Source: Paenibacillus sp. BIC5C1 (lineage in GTDB: Bacteria; Bacillota; Bacilli; Paenibacillales; Paenibacillaceae). Taken from it: 64,000 nt of DNA. Below are positions 35,363 through 43,174 of this stretch, in pieces. Below the pieces are notes generated by a model. That model was given only the letters and a program-made list of their open reading frames with translations. It did not search any database and was not told the DNA's origin. Both the position numbers and the translations under genes were made by a program. Numbering within the stretch: the first letter of the stretch is position 1; every line of letters starts with the position of its first letter. Location: NCBI RefSeq assembly GCF_032399705.1, contig NZ_CP135922.1:434001-498000 (forward strand), written 5' to 3'.

Positions 35363-36238
35363 CTGTTCTTCTCTCATCCACTGGGAAATCTGCCGTTTGC
35401 GTTCAAGAAAAGCGGATTCCTCCGTGATCGCTTCGCGACGTGGACGATCAAAGGGAACATCGACTTCGTGAAGTACAGCTGCAGGCCGATTCGATAAAAC
35501 ATAGATACGGTCAGCGAGCAATAACGCTTCCTCAATATTATGCGTGATGAACAGCACCGAGCGGCGGTTCTGTTCCCAGATATCGAGCAGCCAGCGCTGC
35601 ATGTCGCTGCGGGTCAATGCATCAAGTGCACTAAATGGCTCGTCCAGCAGCATCAGCTCCTGCGGACTGAGCAGCGCGCGCAGAAAGGCAACCCGCTGCT
35701 GCATGCCACCCGATAACATATGCGGATAGGCTTGTTCAAATCCGGCCAGTCCGACACTGCTCAGCCACTTCCGGGCATCTGCAAGCGCTTCTGCTCGGGG
35801 TGGTGCATCTGCAGACACTTCACCAGCAAGCAGCACATTGTCCTCAATGGTACGCCATGGGAAGAGGGCAGGCTGCTGCGGCATATAGCTAATCTTGCCG
35901 CGTTGTCCGGTAACATCCTGACCATTCATCAGGATTTGGCCCCCCTGTGGTTTCAGCAGACCGCCGATGATGTGAAACAGGGTGCTTTTGCCACAGCCGG
36001 AAGGGCCAACGATGGCTACGAATTCTCCTTGCTCCACGGTCAGTGACAGGCCATCCAGAACGGGCAATGTGCTGCGTCGCTCGCGGAACGAAGCATGCAC
36101 GTTCAGAACTTCGAGCGCTGGTGATAAATGATGTGCAGGTAAGGCCGCGGCTCCATTCTCAGAAAGTCCACTACCTTTTGGAATGGTTGCACCTTCATTC
36201 GGTGCAGCAGCTATCTGCTCGTTGTGTTCGGGTGTCAT
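35339..36238 (-). CDS. thiZ: ABC transporter ATP-binding protein, thiamine precursor uptake
   Basis: A 299-residue ATPase of the SsuB/TauB/ThiZ class. Walker A GPSGCGKST, Q-loop YMPQQPALFPW, signature LSGGMQQRVAFLRALL and Walker B LMLLDEPFSAL are intact. An N-terminal extension of about 45 residues is not part of the usual domain. It is the last gene of the riboswitch-controlled operon thiY - DUF77 - thiX - thiZ. It energises import of a pyrimidine-type thiamine precursor, as inferred from the riboswitch and the THI5-like binding protein. Confidence 0.87.
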   Translation of the reverse strand: MTPEHNEQIAAAPNEGATIPKGSGLSENGAAALPAHHLSPALEVLNVHASFRERRSTLPVLDGLSLTVEQGEFVAIVGPSGCGKSTLFHIIGGLLKPQGGQILMNGQDVTGQRGKISYMPQQPALFPWRTIEDNVLLAGEVSADAPPRAEALADARKWLSSVGLAGFEQAYPHMLSGGMQQRVAFLRALLSPQELMLLDEPFSALDALTRSDMQRWLLDIWEQNRRSVLFITHNIEEALLLADRIYVLSNRPAAVLHEVDVPFDRPRREAITEESAFLERKRQISQWMREEQQKTRLSK

Positions 36239-36281
36239 CTTTTCATCACTTCCTAACCGTTATATGGTGCATATTTCAAAG

Positions 36282-37040
36282 TTATCGTTTTTGTGGCCGC
36301 CAGCGTACGAGCAGCTTCTCCAATAGCGCAATGAGCAGGAAGAGCAGCAGGCTCAGTGCCACAATAATCATGATTGCCACGAAAAGACGATCCGTCCGAT
36401 AGGCCGATTTTTGCAGCATCATATAATAACCGATACCCTTATCTGCACCGATCCATTCGGCGATAATCGCACCCATGACGCTGTACGTAGCGGCAATTTT
36501 AATCCCCGAGAACACTGAGGGTAATGCATGTGGGAGTTCGAGCTTCCAGAAAATTTGGCCGCGTTTTGCACCAGCCATGCGCATATAGTTCATCATCGCT
36601 GCATCGGTGCGGGTCAACCCGTCCATGGCAGCTACAGCCACCGGGAAGAAGCAGACCAGGATGATGGTAATCAGTTTGGGCAGCAGCCCAAATCCGAACC
36701 AGATCAGCAAGAGCGGCGCAAGCGCGATGGTCGGTATATTTTGACTAAGAATAAGTAATGGATAGAGTGCAGATTTCAAAAAGGGAATTAAATGCAGCAC
36801 CATCGCAATCAGTAATCCCACAAGTGTACCTGCTGCAAACCCTATCAAAGTCAACTGGATTGTTGCCCATGCATGCATGCCAAGTCGCTCGGCCTGGGAC
36901 GCTGCTTCATGGGCGATGTCCGAAGGTGCAGGCAGCATCCATTTCTCAATATGGAACAGGGAGACGGCTCCCTGCCATATCGCTATAAAGAGAATAACCG
37001 CCACAAAGGGCGGCCAAACGCTTTTCCAATAGGCATGCAT
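36282..37040 (-). CDS. thiX: ABC transporter permease, thiamine precursor uptake
   Basis: A 252-residue permease with six membrane helices and the EAA loop around AKRGQIFWKLELPHALPSVF. It belongs to the BPD_transp_1 family like SsuC and ThiX. Its start codon overlaps the stop codon of the thiamine-binding protein gene (TAATG), so it is translationally coupled. Part of the TPP riboswitch operon. Confidence 0.87.
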   Translation of the reverse strand: MHAYWKSVWPPFVAVILFIAIWQGAVSLFHIEKWMLPAPSDIAHEAASQAERLGMHAWATIQLTLIGFAAGTLVGLLIAMVLHLIPFLKSALYPLLILSQNIPTIALAPLLLIWFGFGLLPKLITIILVCFFPVAVAAMDGLTRTDAAMMNYMRMAGAKRGQIFWKLELPHALPSVFSGIKIAATYSVMGAIIAEWIGADKGIGYYMMLQKSAYRTDRLFVAIMIIVALSLLLFLLIALLEKLLVRWRPQKR

Positions 37041-37330
37041 TAGCGATATTTCTCCGTCAGGGTGTCCATGCTGAAGCCACTTGGGCTATGGGCGATCTTG
37101 ATCTGTGAGATGATGCTCGGACTGCCGGCTTCCACAAGAACTTCGTGCATTTTGCGAACAACCTCCAACAGCTCATCCAGTTCTCCTTCCATCGTGGTAT
37201 CCAGTGGATTAACCTGATATTTCAAACCAGACTGCTGAATAACTTCGATGGCACGATCAACGTAAGGATAGGAATTTTCGCCATTGGGCGTTTTGGGAAT
37301 GACTTGAATGCTAAGTAGTGTGCTTGCCAT
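37040..37330 (-). CDS. Thiamine-binding DUF77/MTH1187 family protein
   Basis: A 96-residue ferredoxin-like protein of the DUF77 (YkoF/MTH1187) family, members of which bind thiamine or hydroxymethylpyrimidine. It opens TLLSIQVIPKTPNGENSYPY and contains the family segment YQVNPLDTTMEGELDELLEV. No signal peptide, so cytoplasmic. It overlaps thiX by one base and is separated from thiY by a repeat element. Probably a sensor or carrier for the imported precursor. Confidence 0.85.
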   Translation of the reverse strand: MASTLLSIQVIPKTPNGENSYPYVDRAIEVIQQSGLKYQVNPLDTTMEGELDELLEVVRKMHEVLVEAGSPSIISQIKIAHSPSGFSMDTLTEKYR

Positions 37331-37354
37331 GAGAGATCACTTTTCCTTTCGAAA

Positions 37355-37545
37355 TATATAAAACGAACTAATGACTGTTACACTTGCCACTTCGATGACA
37401 GAATAACCTTCCAATCGCTGTTATCCCCAGATTTTTTTGATTCCCTTCTCCAAAGGGAAAATCCGGTGATAAAGGCGAACGCTTCGCTTTTTCACGTTAT
37501 TTCTGTCCTCTTCGTTCTCGTGTAAATACTAAGTTCATTTTATAT
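37355..37545. repeat. Dispersed intergenic element, copy 3
   Basis: A 191-bp copy with inverted ends TATATAAAACGAACTAA and the inverse AAGTTCATTTTATAT, extending to GTTACAC/GTGTAAAT. The core shares CTTCCAATCGCTGTTATCCC with copy 1 and the GGCGAACGCTTCGC hairpin, and lacks the 41-bp insert of copy 1. It lies inside the thiamine operon between thiY and the DUF77 gene, 8 nt past the thiY stop codon. Confidence 0.8.
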
Positions 37546-37553
37546 GGATAATT

Positions 37554-38594
37554 TTATTGGGGTAAGAACTCGTTCGTATATGCTTTGGATACATCTACCT
37601 GCTCGTCGAGCAGTTTTTTGCTAAACATCCAGTCCGTGTAGTTCTGCCATACTTCCTGCTTTTGCTCACCCCAGCGCGGTGCGTCATCCTGATATTTCGG
37701 ACTCAGCCACTTCTGGCTTGCGAGTACAAGGTCCTTATCCAGATCCGGTACGGCCATGATCAGAATGTTGGCAGCGTCTTCGGGATGTTCAATCGCATAT
37801 TGATATCCTTCGGAAGTCGCTTTCAAGAACGCTTTAACCAGCTCGGGATCGTTCTGAATCGTCTTTTCATTGGTAACAAGTACTGGAGTGTAGTAGTCCA
37901 GTGCCTCGGAATAATCCTTCACATATAGCATGTCGATCGGTTCGCCGCGCAGTTCGGCTTCAATGCCCGTCCATGCGTAGAAAATCCAGGCAAAGTCGAT
38001 ATCGCGTTTCACAGCGGTGAAGAAATCTGCATCGCCCATGCTGATATTTTTTACTTTGGATACATCGGCGCCTTCGCCTTCCATAATGGACTGCATCACA
38101 GCTTCTTCTACCGGGGAGCCCCAGCCACCATAAGTTTTGCCTTCAAAATCTTTGGGGGACTTGATGTTCCGATCCGCCGGAGCGGCAAATCCGGACGTGT
38201 TATGCTGAATAACCGCAGCGATGGACACGAGTGGTACGCCTTGTGTGCGGGCCTGGGTCACACTCTCCTGATAACTTACGCCAAAAGGCACTTCGTTCGA
38301 AGCTACCATGGTATCCGCGCCTCCGGCACCTGGCTGTACAATCTCGACATTCAAGCCTTCGGCTTTGTAAAAACCTTGATCTACGGCCGCATACAGGCCG
38401 GTATGATTCGTATTTGGTGTCCAGTCCAGCACCACTTTAACGTCCTTGAGGGCTGCATTGTCACCTTCATTGCTGTTTTCGGTGTTGCTGCTACCATTTT
38501 CTCCTGAAGGTGCAGCTTCTTTGCCGCCACATGCAGCCACAGCCACTAGTAGTACGCACAAGAGCATTAGGCCCATCATTTTACGCCATCTCAT
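37554..38594 (-). CDS. thiY: NMT1/THI5-like substrate-binding lipoprotein, thiamine precursor uptake
   Basis: A 346-residue binding protein of the NMT1/THI5 family, with lipobox VAACGG after the signal sequence. Typical features: VVLDWTPNTNHTGLYAAVDQ near the start, EIVQPGAGGADTMVASNEV and GKTYGGWGSPVEEAVM. Homologues bind formyl-aminopyrimidine or hydroxymethylpyrimidine. GAAGGAG precedes the ATG. It is the first gene behind the TPP riboswitch, so expression should fall when thiamine pyrophosphate is plentiful. Confidence 0.9.
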   Translation of the reverse strand: MRWRKMMGLMLLCVLLVAVAACGGKEAAPSGENGSSNTENSNEGDNAALKDVKVVLDWTPNTNHTGLYAAVDQGFYKAEGLNVEIVQPGAGGADTMVASNEVPFGVSYQESVTQARTQGVPLVSIAAVIQHNTSGFAAPADRNIKSPKDFEGKTYGGWGSPVEEAVMQSIMEGEGADVSKVKNISMGDADFFTAVKRDIDFAWIFYAWTGIEAELRGEPIDMLYVKDYSEALDYYTPVLVTNEKTIQNDPELVKAFLKATSEGYQYAIEHPEDAANILIMAVPDLDKDLVLASQKWLSPKYQDDAPRWGEQKQEVWQNYTDWMFSKKLLDEQVDVSKAYTNEFLPQ

Positions 38595-38744
38595 CTTTAT
38601 TTCTCTCCTTCATGTTGTCCGGCCAGTGGCGCGGGGTACTCCTTGGCTTCATATCCAAGCTTCTTGCATAAATCGACAGATTTATACCAGCTATGATCCG
38701 GATGACGTCACTTTTTTAGCTCTCTGGCTATATAAAAGAACATT

Positions 38745-38775
38745 AAAAAAGCGCCCCGTTAATCCGGGACGCGTG
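38745..38775 (-). terminator. Riboswitch-linked terminator
   Basis: On the minus strand GCGTCCCG pairs with CGGGGCGC (one G-T pair) around GATTAA, followed by TTTTTT. Position between the TPP aptamer and thiY indicates control by transcription termination. Confidence 0.8.
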
Positions 38776-38829
38776 CAGGCGTTAGAGATGTGGCACTCAG
38801 CAAAGAGGCTGGGCCAATTCGATATACTC

Positions 38830-38922
38830 CGATTCCTACGCTGGCATGATCCAGATCAGGTCTAAGGGTCAGTATCTTGGTGGGATACACTCTCAGCCGG
38901 CCTATTCCGACTCCCCTGGGAA
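38830..38922 (-). ncRNA. TPP (THI-box) riboswitch aptamer
   Basis: On the minus strand the conserved aptamer elements appear in order: GGGGAGTCGG, GGCCGGCTGAGAGTG (with the CUGAGA motif), then GACCCTTAGACCTGATCTGG and ATCATGCCAGCGTAGG. All invariant segments of the THI element are present. It precedes thiY by about 240 nt with a terminator hairpin in between. Confidence 0.95.
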
Positions 38923-39017
38923 ACTATGAAGTTACGGGCATTACTAGGTGTAATTATAGGCCAGAGGCCCATGCATGTCCAGTCAGGAACTGGATAGGGG
39001 CACGTATGAAATAGTCA

Positions 39018-39050
39018 AAAGGCCGTTATACATGCGTATAACGACCTCTC
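39018..39050 (-). terminator. Terminator of the epimerase gene
   Basis: On the minus strand AGGTCGTTATAC pairs with GTATAACGGCCT around GCAT and is followed by TTTT, 25 nt after the epimerase stop codon. Confidence 0.8.
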
Positions 39051-39071
39051 TAGATGTGTTATTTTCAATAA

Positions 39072-39827
39072 TTATCGTGGCGAATCATATAAGGAAATCT
39101 GACTGAGTGCAAAAGCATCGGATTTCGGGTCATAGCCTACCTGTTTCTGAGTGGTTTCCAGATTCAATCGTTTAAACCGATTATTCGAGATTCCATGCAG
39201 TATGGTGAAGGGTTCCAGATCTGGAGCTGTAATTGCTTTGAACATCAAATCACACAAGTCAGCCGGACTAATATACGCGCTCATATCCCTTGCCTCCAGC
39301 GCGGGTCCATCCGGTTGAAAATCATCATATGCCCCTATACGTATTGCAACACTTTGTAAACCTTCGGTATACGCAAAATAGGAAGCGAGCGATTCTCCAA
39401 AACATTTGCTAACCCCGTACAAATTCCGTGGGCGTGTCGGCATGTCCGGATAGATTTGAGCATCAATGGGATAACCCTCAATCGTCTGTGCACTGCTTGC
39501 CAGAATGACTCTCTGCACACCTTGGTCTTGAGCTGCACGGAATACATTAAATGTACCCTTGATATTGATATCCAACAACGATTCATAAAACCCTGCATGT
39601 GGGGAAGGGTCTCCCGCCAGATGTACAACCACATCCATGCCTTCGCAAGCGTGCTGACAGGCTTCGGGATCTGTCACATCCAGTGTCATGATCTCATGGC
39701 TTGTCCCTTGATACGTATGCAGTCTGTCGATACTCAAATCCGTAAGTCGCAGGTGAAATGCTTCTGACAAGTGATGGGACAAGTCACGTCCAATTTTTCC
39801 GGCTGCGCCGGTAATTAAAATGTTCAT
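39072..39827 (-). CDS. NAD-dependent epimerase/dehydratase (uronate-dehydrogenase-like)
   Basis: A 251-residue extended SDR. The Rossmann motif is ITGAAGKIG, with VVHLAGDPSP, the catalytic Ser in ILASSAQTIEGYP and YGVSKCFGE (Tyr-x-x-x-Lys). Overall sequence pattern is close to uronate dehydrogenases, which oxidise galacturonate or glucuronate; that would fit the pectin enzyme at the left end of the window, but the identification is tentative. It lies directly downstream of the VOC gene (16 nt), so the two may be co-transcribed. Confidence 0.8.
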   Translation of the reverse strand: MNILITGAAGKIGRDLSHHLSEAFHLRLTDLSIDRLHTYQGTSHEIMTLDVTDPEACQHACEGMDVVVHLAGDPSPHAGFYESLLDINIKGTFNVFRAAQDQGVQRVILASSAQTIEGYPIDAQIYPDMPTRPRNLYGVSKCFGESLASYFAYTEGLQSVAIRIGAYDDFQPDGPALEARDMSAYISPADLCDLMFKAITAPDLEPFTILHGISNNRFKRLNLETTQKQVGYDPKSDAFALSQISLYDSPR

Positions 39828-39843
39828 AAATCAGCTCCAATTC

Positions 39844-40233
39844 TTAGCGCTGGAAGAACTCGATCCATTCCTTTTCAGGTCCATAGATGAAGAAATAACG
39901 GTAACCGTTAGGCAGTGTAATCATCTCTCCATCAATAAACTCGGCCTCGGTTTCCTTAATGCGGTTGTACTCAGACTCAAGGTCATCGACATGGATGGCA
40001 AAATGGTGCACCGTACCTTCGGCAGGCAGCTTGTCGCTGTATCCCTGAATCAACTCAATCTCGGTCTCATGGCTTCCGTTGAAGCCGAGAAAAGCGAGCT
40101 GAATGACACCGTTGGTATGAGTTACCCGGTCTTTCAATTCAAGACCAACAATCTCCGTATAGAAACGCAGCGTGGTCTCCAGATCACGAACGGCAATGCC
40201 GACGTGGTCAATGCGCTTTTGAAAACTCATCAT
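39844..40233 (-). CDS. VOC (glyoxalase/dioxygenase fold) protein
   Basis: A 129-residue vicinal-oxygen-chelate protein. It opens RIDHVGIAVRDLETTLRFY and carries VHHFAIHVDDLESEYN and a C-terminal FFIYGPEKEWIEFFQ, giving His/Glu metal-ligand positions of glyoxalase-like proteins. Reaction unknown. AAGGAGG precedes the ATG. It is followed by the epimerase gene on the same strand. Confidence 0.85.
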   Translation of the reverse strand: MMSFQKRIDHVGIAVRDLETTLRFYTEIVGLELKDRVTHTNGVIQLAFLGFNGSHETEIELIQGYSDKLPAEGTVHHFAIHVDDLESEYNRIKETEAEFIDGEMITLPNGYRYFFIYGPEKEWIEFFQR

Positions 40234-40407
40234 CCAAATCCTCCTTATATGTAGCGAATATTCCCTACCATTTTAAGGGATATGATAGGGCTCTAATACG
40301 AGGTTGTCAAATCCGATTTTAATTTGGAAATATTATATTTGTTCACAGAATGTTCACTTATGTAGAGGGGTTTGTCATCTCTATAATTACGAAGGTAAAC
40401 AGAGAGG

Positions 40408-40905
40408 ATGAGAGAATTGCCAACAACGAAAAAAGAACAGATTGTTTTTGGAATAATGATGTGTACAGGGATGGTTGTCGTCATGATGACTTTCAATTTA
40501 TGGCACAATGGGTTATTGAGCAAGATGTCCGCGTTTGAGATACTGCTTCAGTTCATATTGTGCTTTATCATTGCGTTCCTGGTGGAGTCCTTCATTGTGG
40601 GGCCTGTAGCGAGAAAAATTGCCTTTGCCTTACCTTTTGACAAGTCCAACAAAATCCTGGGTGTGCTCGCCATGTCATTTTTCATGGTTATTGGGATGGT
40701 TCTGATCATGTCCTTGTATGGAATGATTTCCGCTTATCTTGCAAATCAGTTAAATGGAGCATCTGTACTAAGTACGTATCTTCATACAATTGCTCGTAAT
40801 TTCAGCCTGGCGCTACCTTACCAAATTATTATTCTGGGACCACTCGTTCGATATGTATTCGGTAAATTCATTAAGGATAAGGGGAATGTAGTCCCTTCAA
40901 CCTAA
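40408..40905 (+). CDS. DUF2798 family membrane protein
   Basis: A 165-residue protein with four membrane helices in two repeats; MTFNLWHNGLL and the later GPVARKIAFALPFDK match DUF2798. Function unknown. The ATG at 40408 follows AGAGAGG closely; a TTG at 40417 with the same purine run is an alternative start. It is divergent from the VOC-epimerase pair. Confidence 0.8.
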   Translation: MRELPTTKKEQIVFGIMMCTGMVVVMMTFNLWHNGLLSKMSAFEILLQFILCFIIAFLVESFIVGPVARKIAFALPFDKSNKILGVLAMSFFMVIGMVLIMSLYGMISAYLANQLNGASVLSTYLHTIARNFSLALPYQIIILGPLVRYVFGKFIKDKGNVVPST

Positions 40906-41040
40906 ATAATGTTAGTTCCGATTCAAAGCACCTGAAAGTATTTCCTGGGCAATCTTGTGTAAATAAATAGATCGTATGATCACCTTTAATGAAAGGTGAT
41001 CTGAGGCAAAGATAGGACACTTTCTGCCATGATTACAGCG

Positions 41041-41235
41041 CTAACGAATCGGGAACATCTTATTAGGCCGGTTTTTAAGGAATGAAAAATCTAACGAATC
41101 TCAGCGGCGTTATTATGCTAAGAAACTGCAACGAGACCTTGATTTGGAGCTAATTATCTAGAATAACGTCTCTAGGATTCGTTAGATTTCAAACATGCAG
41201 AAATGGGGATGAATAGCGTGTACCAGGTTCGTTAG
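41041..41235. repeat. Nested array of four 24-bp repeats in mirror arrangement
   Basis: Four 24-bp units of the pattern CTAACGAA(T/C)C, about ten variable bases, then (CG)TTATT-like end. Units 1 (41041-41064) and 2 (41091-41114) are on the plus strand; units 3 (41162-41185) and 4 (41212-41235) are inverted. Unit 1 to 2 and unit 3 to 4 both have a 50-bp period, and 47 bp lie at the centre, so the block is symmetrical. It lies between the convergent DUF2798 and MFS genes. No gene is seen in this 449-base gap. Confidence 0.7.
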
Positions 41236-41255
41236 AACAGAATAACGCTACAACA

Positions 41256-41292
41256 AAATGTCCACCGCCAATTCATGGCGATGGACATCTCA
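41256..41292. terminator. Terminator between convergent genes
   Basis: ATGTCCACCGCCA and TGGCGATGGACAT pair around ATTCA. On the minus strand TTTTG follows, fitting termination of the MFS gene. Confidence 0.78.
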
Positions 41293-41354
41293 ATCTCTAT
41301 AATAGGTATTCTATTTCTGATTCTAATTCTCAGGTCTGCCTCGACACATAACTG

Positions 41355-42590
41355 TTAAGTCACTGTATCGACCACATGTTTGTTCTGCCATTGATAGGTG
41401 ATCACGCTGATAATCAGCAGACCAACTGCAAAAATGGCAAGCATCCATGCGGACTGGTTAACCTCCAGATGATCCAGGCTCCAGCCTGTAACCAAAGGCA
41501 GAATGGCACCGCCAACACCACCTGATGCAATCAGGATGCTGGGCGTCGATTCTTCTGTTCCAGGCAGCATTTTGCTGGCGAAGACGAGGGCGATGGAGAA
41601 TACGCCCGATAATGCGAGCCCGAGCAACAGAATGATCAGAAATGCCGACCAGATCTGGTTGGTAAAAGGAAAGATCATCAGCAGCACAACTGCCGCAAGG
41701 CAGCTGTAGAGAACGTAGACGCGATATTGGAATTTCTCGGCGATATATCCGGCAAACAGTCGTCCAACAGACATGGCGATCCAGAAGCAGGTAACACTAA
41801 GCGCGGCACCTGCTTCCTTCATGTTCATTTTCTCAATCAGAATGGCTGGCATGAAGTTGGCAAGGCTCATTTCGGTGCCGACATAAAGAAAGAAAAATAG
41901 AACAAATAAAGACAGAAGAGCCAAATTACGGCCGTAATAGGTTGAACGAGTTGGCTTGATGTCTGCAGGGTTCGTTCCCATTGGCGACTCAGCAGCGTGA
42001 GTGTGTACAGGAGTCTGGCCTGAGCTGCTTCGACTAAGCTCGCTGTCCAGCTCACCGAATGAACTTTTGGCCCAGAAGATAAAAGTCATCGCTGCACAGA
42101 CGGCTACCACGAGGAACGACATACGCCAGTACTCGGCAGAAATCAGACCGCTGGCAATGAGCGGCATGACCATGGCTCCGATACCAAATAACACTTCAAG
42201 TCGGCTCATGGCAACCGCCGTATTATCTTTAATTGCAGCAATGATGATTGTACCGATGACGGCCTCAATCATGCCGAATCCGAATCCGGCTGCAGGTGCA
42301 ATGACGAACATCCAGCCCCAAGGAGGCAGCAGCATATAGGATAACTCTGCAATGCAGAGCAGAGCTGCGGCAATTAATAGGCCGCCTCGCTTACCAAAGC
42401 GTTTATTCAACCACGGAGATAACAGTACACCGCCCAGGAACCCCGCAAATTGGGCAAAGATCAGTGTGCCTCCCTGACTATAATCCTTGCCATAATATTC
42501 AAGGGCAACGGGCAGGATCGAACCGAGAACGACGTGGGCAAGCCCGATGAGGAAATAGGATAGACATCCGATCCAAAGCAATTTTTTCAT
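41355..42590 (-). CDS. MFS transporter
   Basis: A 411-residue major facilitator with twelve hydrophobic segments and a hydrophilic central loop (about residues 185-215, SSFGELDSELSRSSSGQTPV). The loop after helix 2 reads SPWLNKRFGKRGG, the MFS motif A position. Layout resembles FucP/YfkF-type sugar or drug transporters, but the substrate cannot be stated. It ends before the duplicated T-box block, on the opposite strand. Confidence 0.85.
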   Translation of the reverse strand: MKKLLWIGCLSYFLIGLAHVVLGSILPVALEYYGKDYSQGGTLIFAQFAGFLGGVLLSPWLNKRFGKRGGLLIAAALLCIAELSYMLLPPWGWMFVIAPAAGFGFGMIEAVIGTIIIAAIKDNTAVAMSRLEVLFGIGAMVMPLIASGLISAEYWRMSFLVVAVCAAMTFIFWAKSSFGELDSELSRSSSGQTPVHTHAAESPMGTNPADIKPTRSTYYGRNLALLSLFVLFFFLYVGTEMSLANFMPAILIEKMNMKEAGAALSVTCFWIAMSVGRLFAGYIAEKFQYRVYVLYSCLAAVVLLMIFPFTNQIWSAFLIILLLGLALSGVFSIALVFASKMLPGTEESTPSILIASGGVGGAILPLVTGWSLDHLEVNQSAWMLAIFAVGLLIISVITYQWQNKHVVDTVT

Positions 42591-42705
42591 GAAGAAAAAC
42601 TCCTTCTAGATATTATGTTATGTAATAAGTCTGCCATTCAGGAGTATTTCCTAAAAACAAACAATCTCTATCATAACAGGACATGTAAGGGTGTGCACGG
42701 ATAAC

Positions 42706-42735
42706 TTGCAATGGGGGCTAAAGTTCGTATATACT
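42706..42735 (+). promoter_or_regulatory. T-box promoter, copy 1
   Basis: TTGCAA (42706-42711) and TATACT (42730-42735) are 18 bp apart and start the T-box leader. Confidence 0.7.
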
Positions 42736-42741
42736 GAAAAA

Positions 42742-42947
42742 CAACAATTACAGATCGGACCATGCCGTTGAAGAGCATCCAACTCGGAGGCGTTTTCGCC
42801 AGGGGAGCGAACATTCCCCAAGTTAACCGGAACCGCCCGTTATCGCGGACCAAGAGGCTGAACCAGAATATTCTGGTTTGGCAAGTTGGGTGGCACCGCG
42901 AGCAGAGCGCTCCTCGTCCCAAGGGATGAGGGCGCTCTTTGTATTTT
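42742..42947 (+). ncRNA. T-box leader (tRNA-Ser type by homology), orphan copy
   Basis: The leader contains CCGTTATCGCGG, the T-box sequence AAGTTGGGTGGCACCGCG (42883-42900) that pairs with an uncharged tRNA end, and the terminator GAGCGCTCCTCGTCCC/GGGATGAGGGCGCTC followed by TTTGTATTTTT. It is identical in these parts to the leader of serS. Here the first downstream gene is the secreted protein at 43175, so this copy is either silent or would couple that cassette to tRNA charging. I did not assign the specifier codon. Confidence 0.88.
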
Positions 42948-43098
42948 TACAGCCTCTTGAAGTTAGATTGCAATATACGTTAGTTGAGATCTAATATCTT
43001 AATTTAGAATTACTGTGTTTTCATAGAGTTTCAAAAATTATACTCTGATGTTTTTTTTGAAAAAAAGAAGATTGTTATTAACCAAAAAAGGAAATCTA

Positions 43099-43127
43099 TT
43101 GAAATAATAATTATTATATTGTATAAT
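43099..43127 (+). promoter_or_regulatory. Promoter of the AT-rich cassette
   Basis: TTGAAA (43099-43104) and TATAAT (43122-43127) with a 17-bp spacer, 48 nt before the start codon at 43175. The cassette can therefore be transcribed independently of the upstream T-box. Confidence 0.75.
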
Positions 43128-43174
43128 ATACATATGTTGTCGACATACATAATTTTCTTAAGGAGGATATATTT

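Larger units (their letters stand above)
42701..42954 (+). repeat. Direct repeat of the serS regulatory block, copy 1
   Basis: This 254-bp block is repeated at 45817-46070 with two adjacent mismatches (42714-42715, GG here and CA in the other copy). It spans a complete promoter, T-box leader and terminator. Left flank and right flank differ from those of copy 2, so the boundaries are sharp. No synthetase gene follows; the AT-rich cassette starts instead. Confidence 0.95.

Noticed and set aside
41041..41235. CRISPR array
   Set aside because: There are four related 24-bp units, but two are inverted and the units are degenerate, so it is not a direct-repeat array; no cas genes are present.
42671..42922. 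Minus-strand open frame of 83 codons, with a near-identical 85-codon frame at 45781-46038
   Set aside because: Both are antisense to the duplicated T-box leader. Their apparent protein similarity only reflects the repeated RNA-coding DNA.
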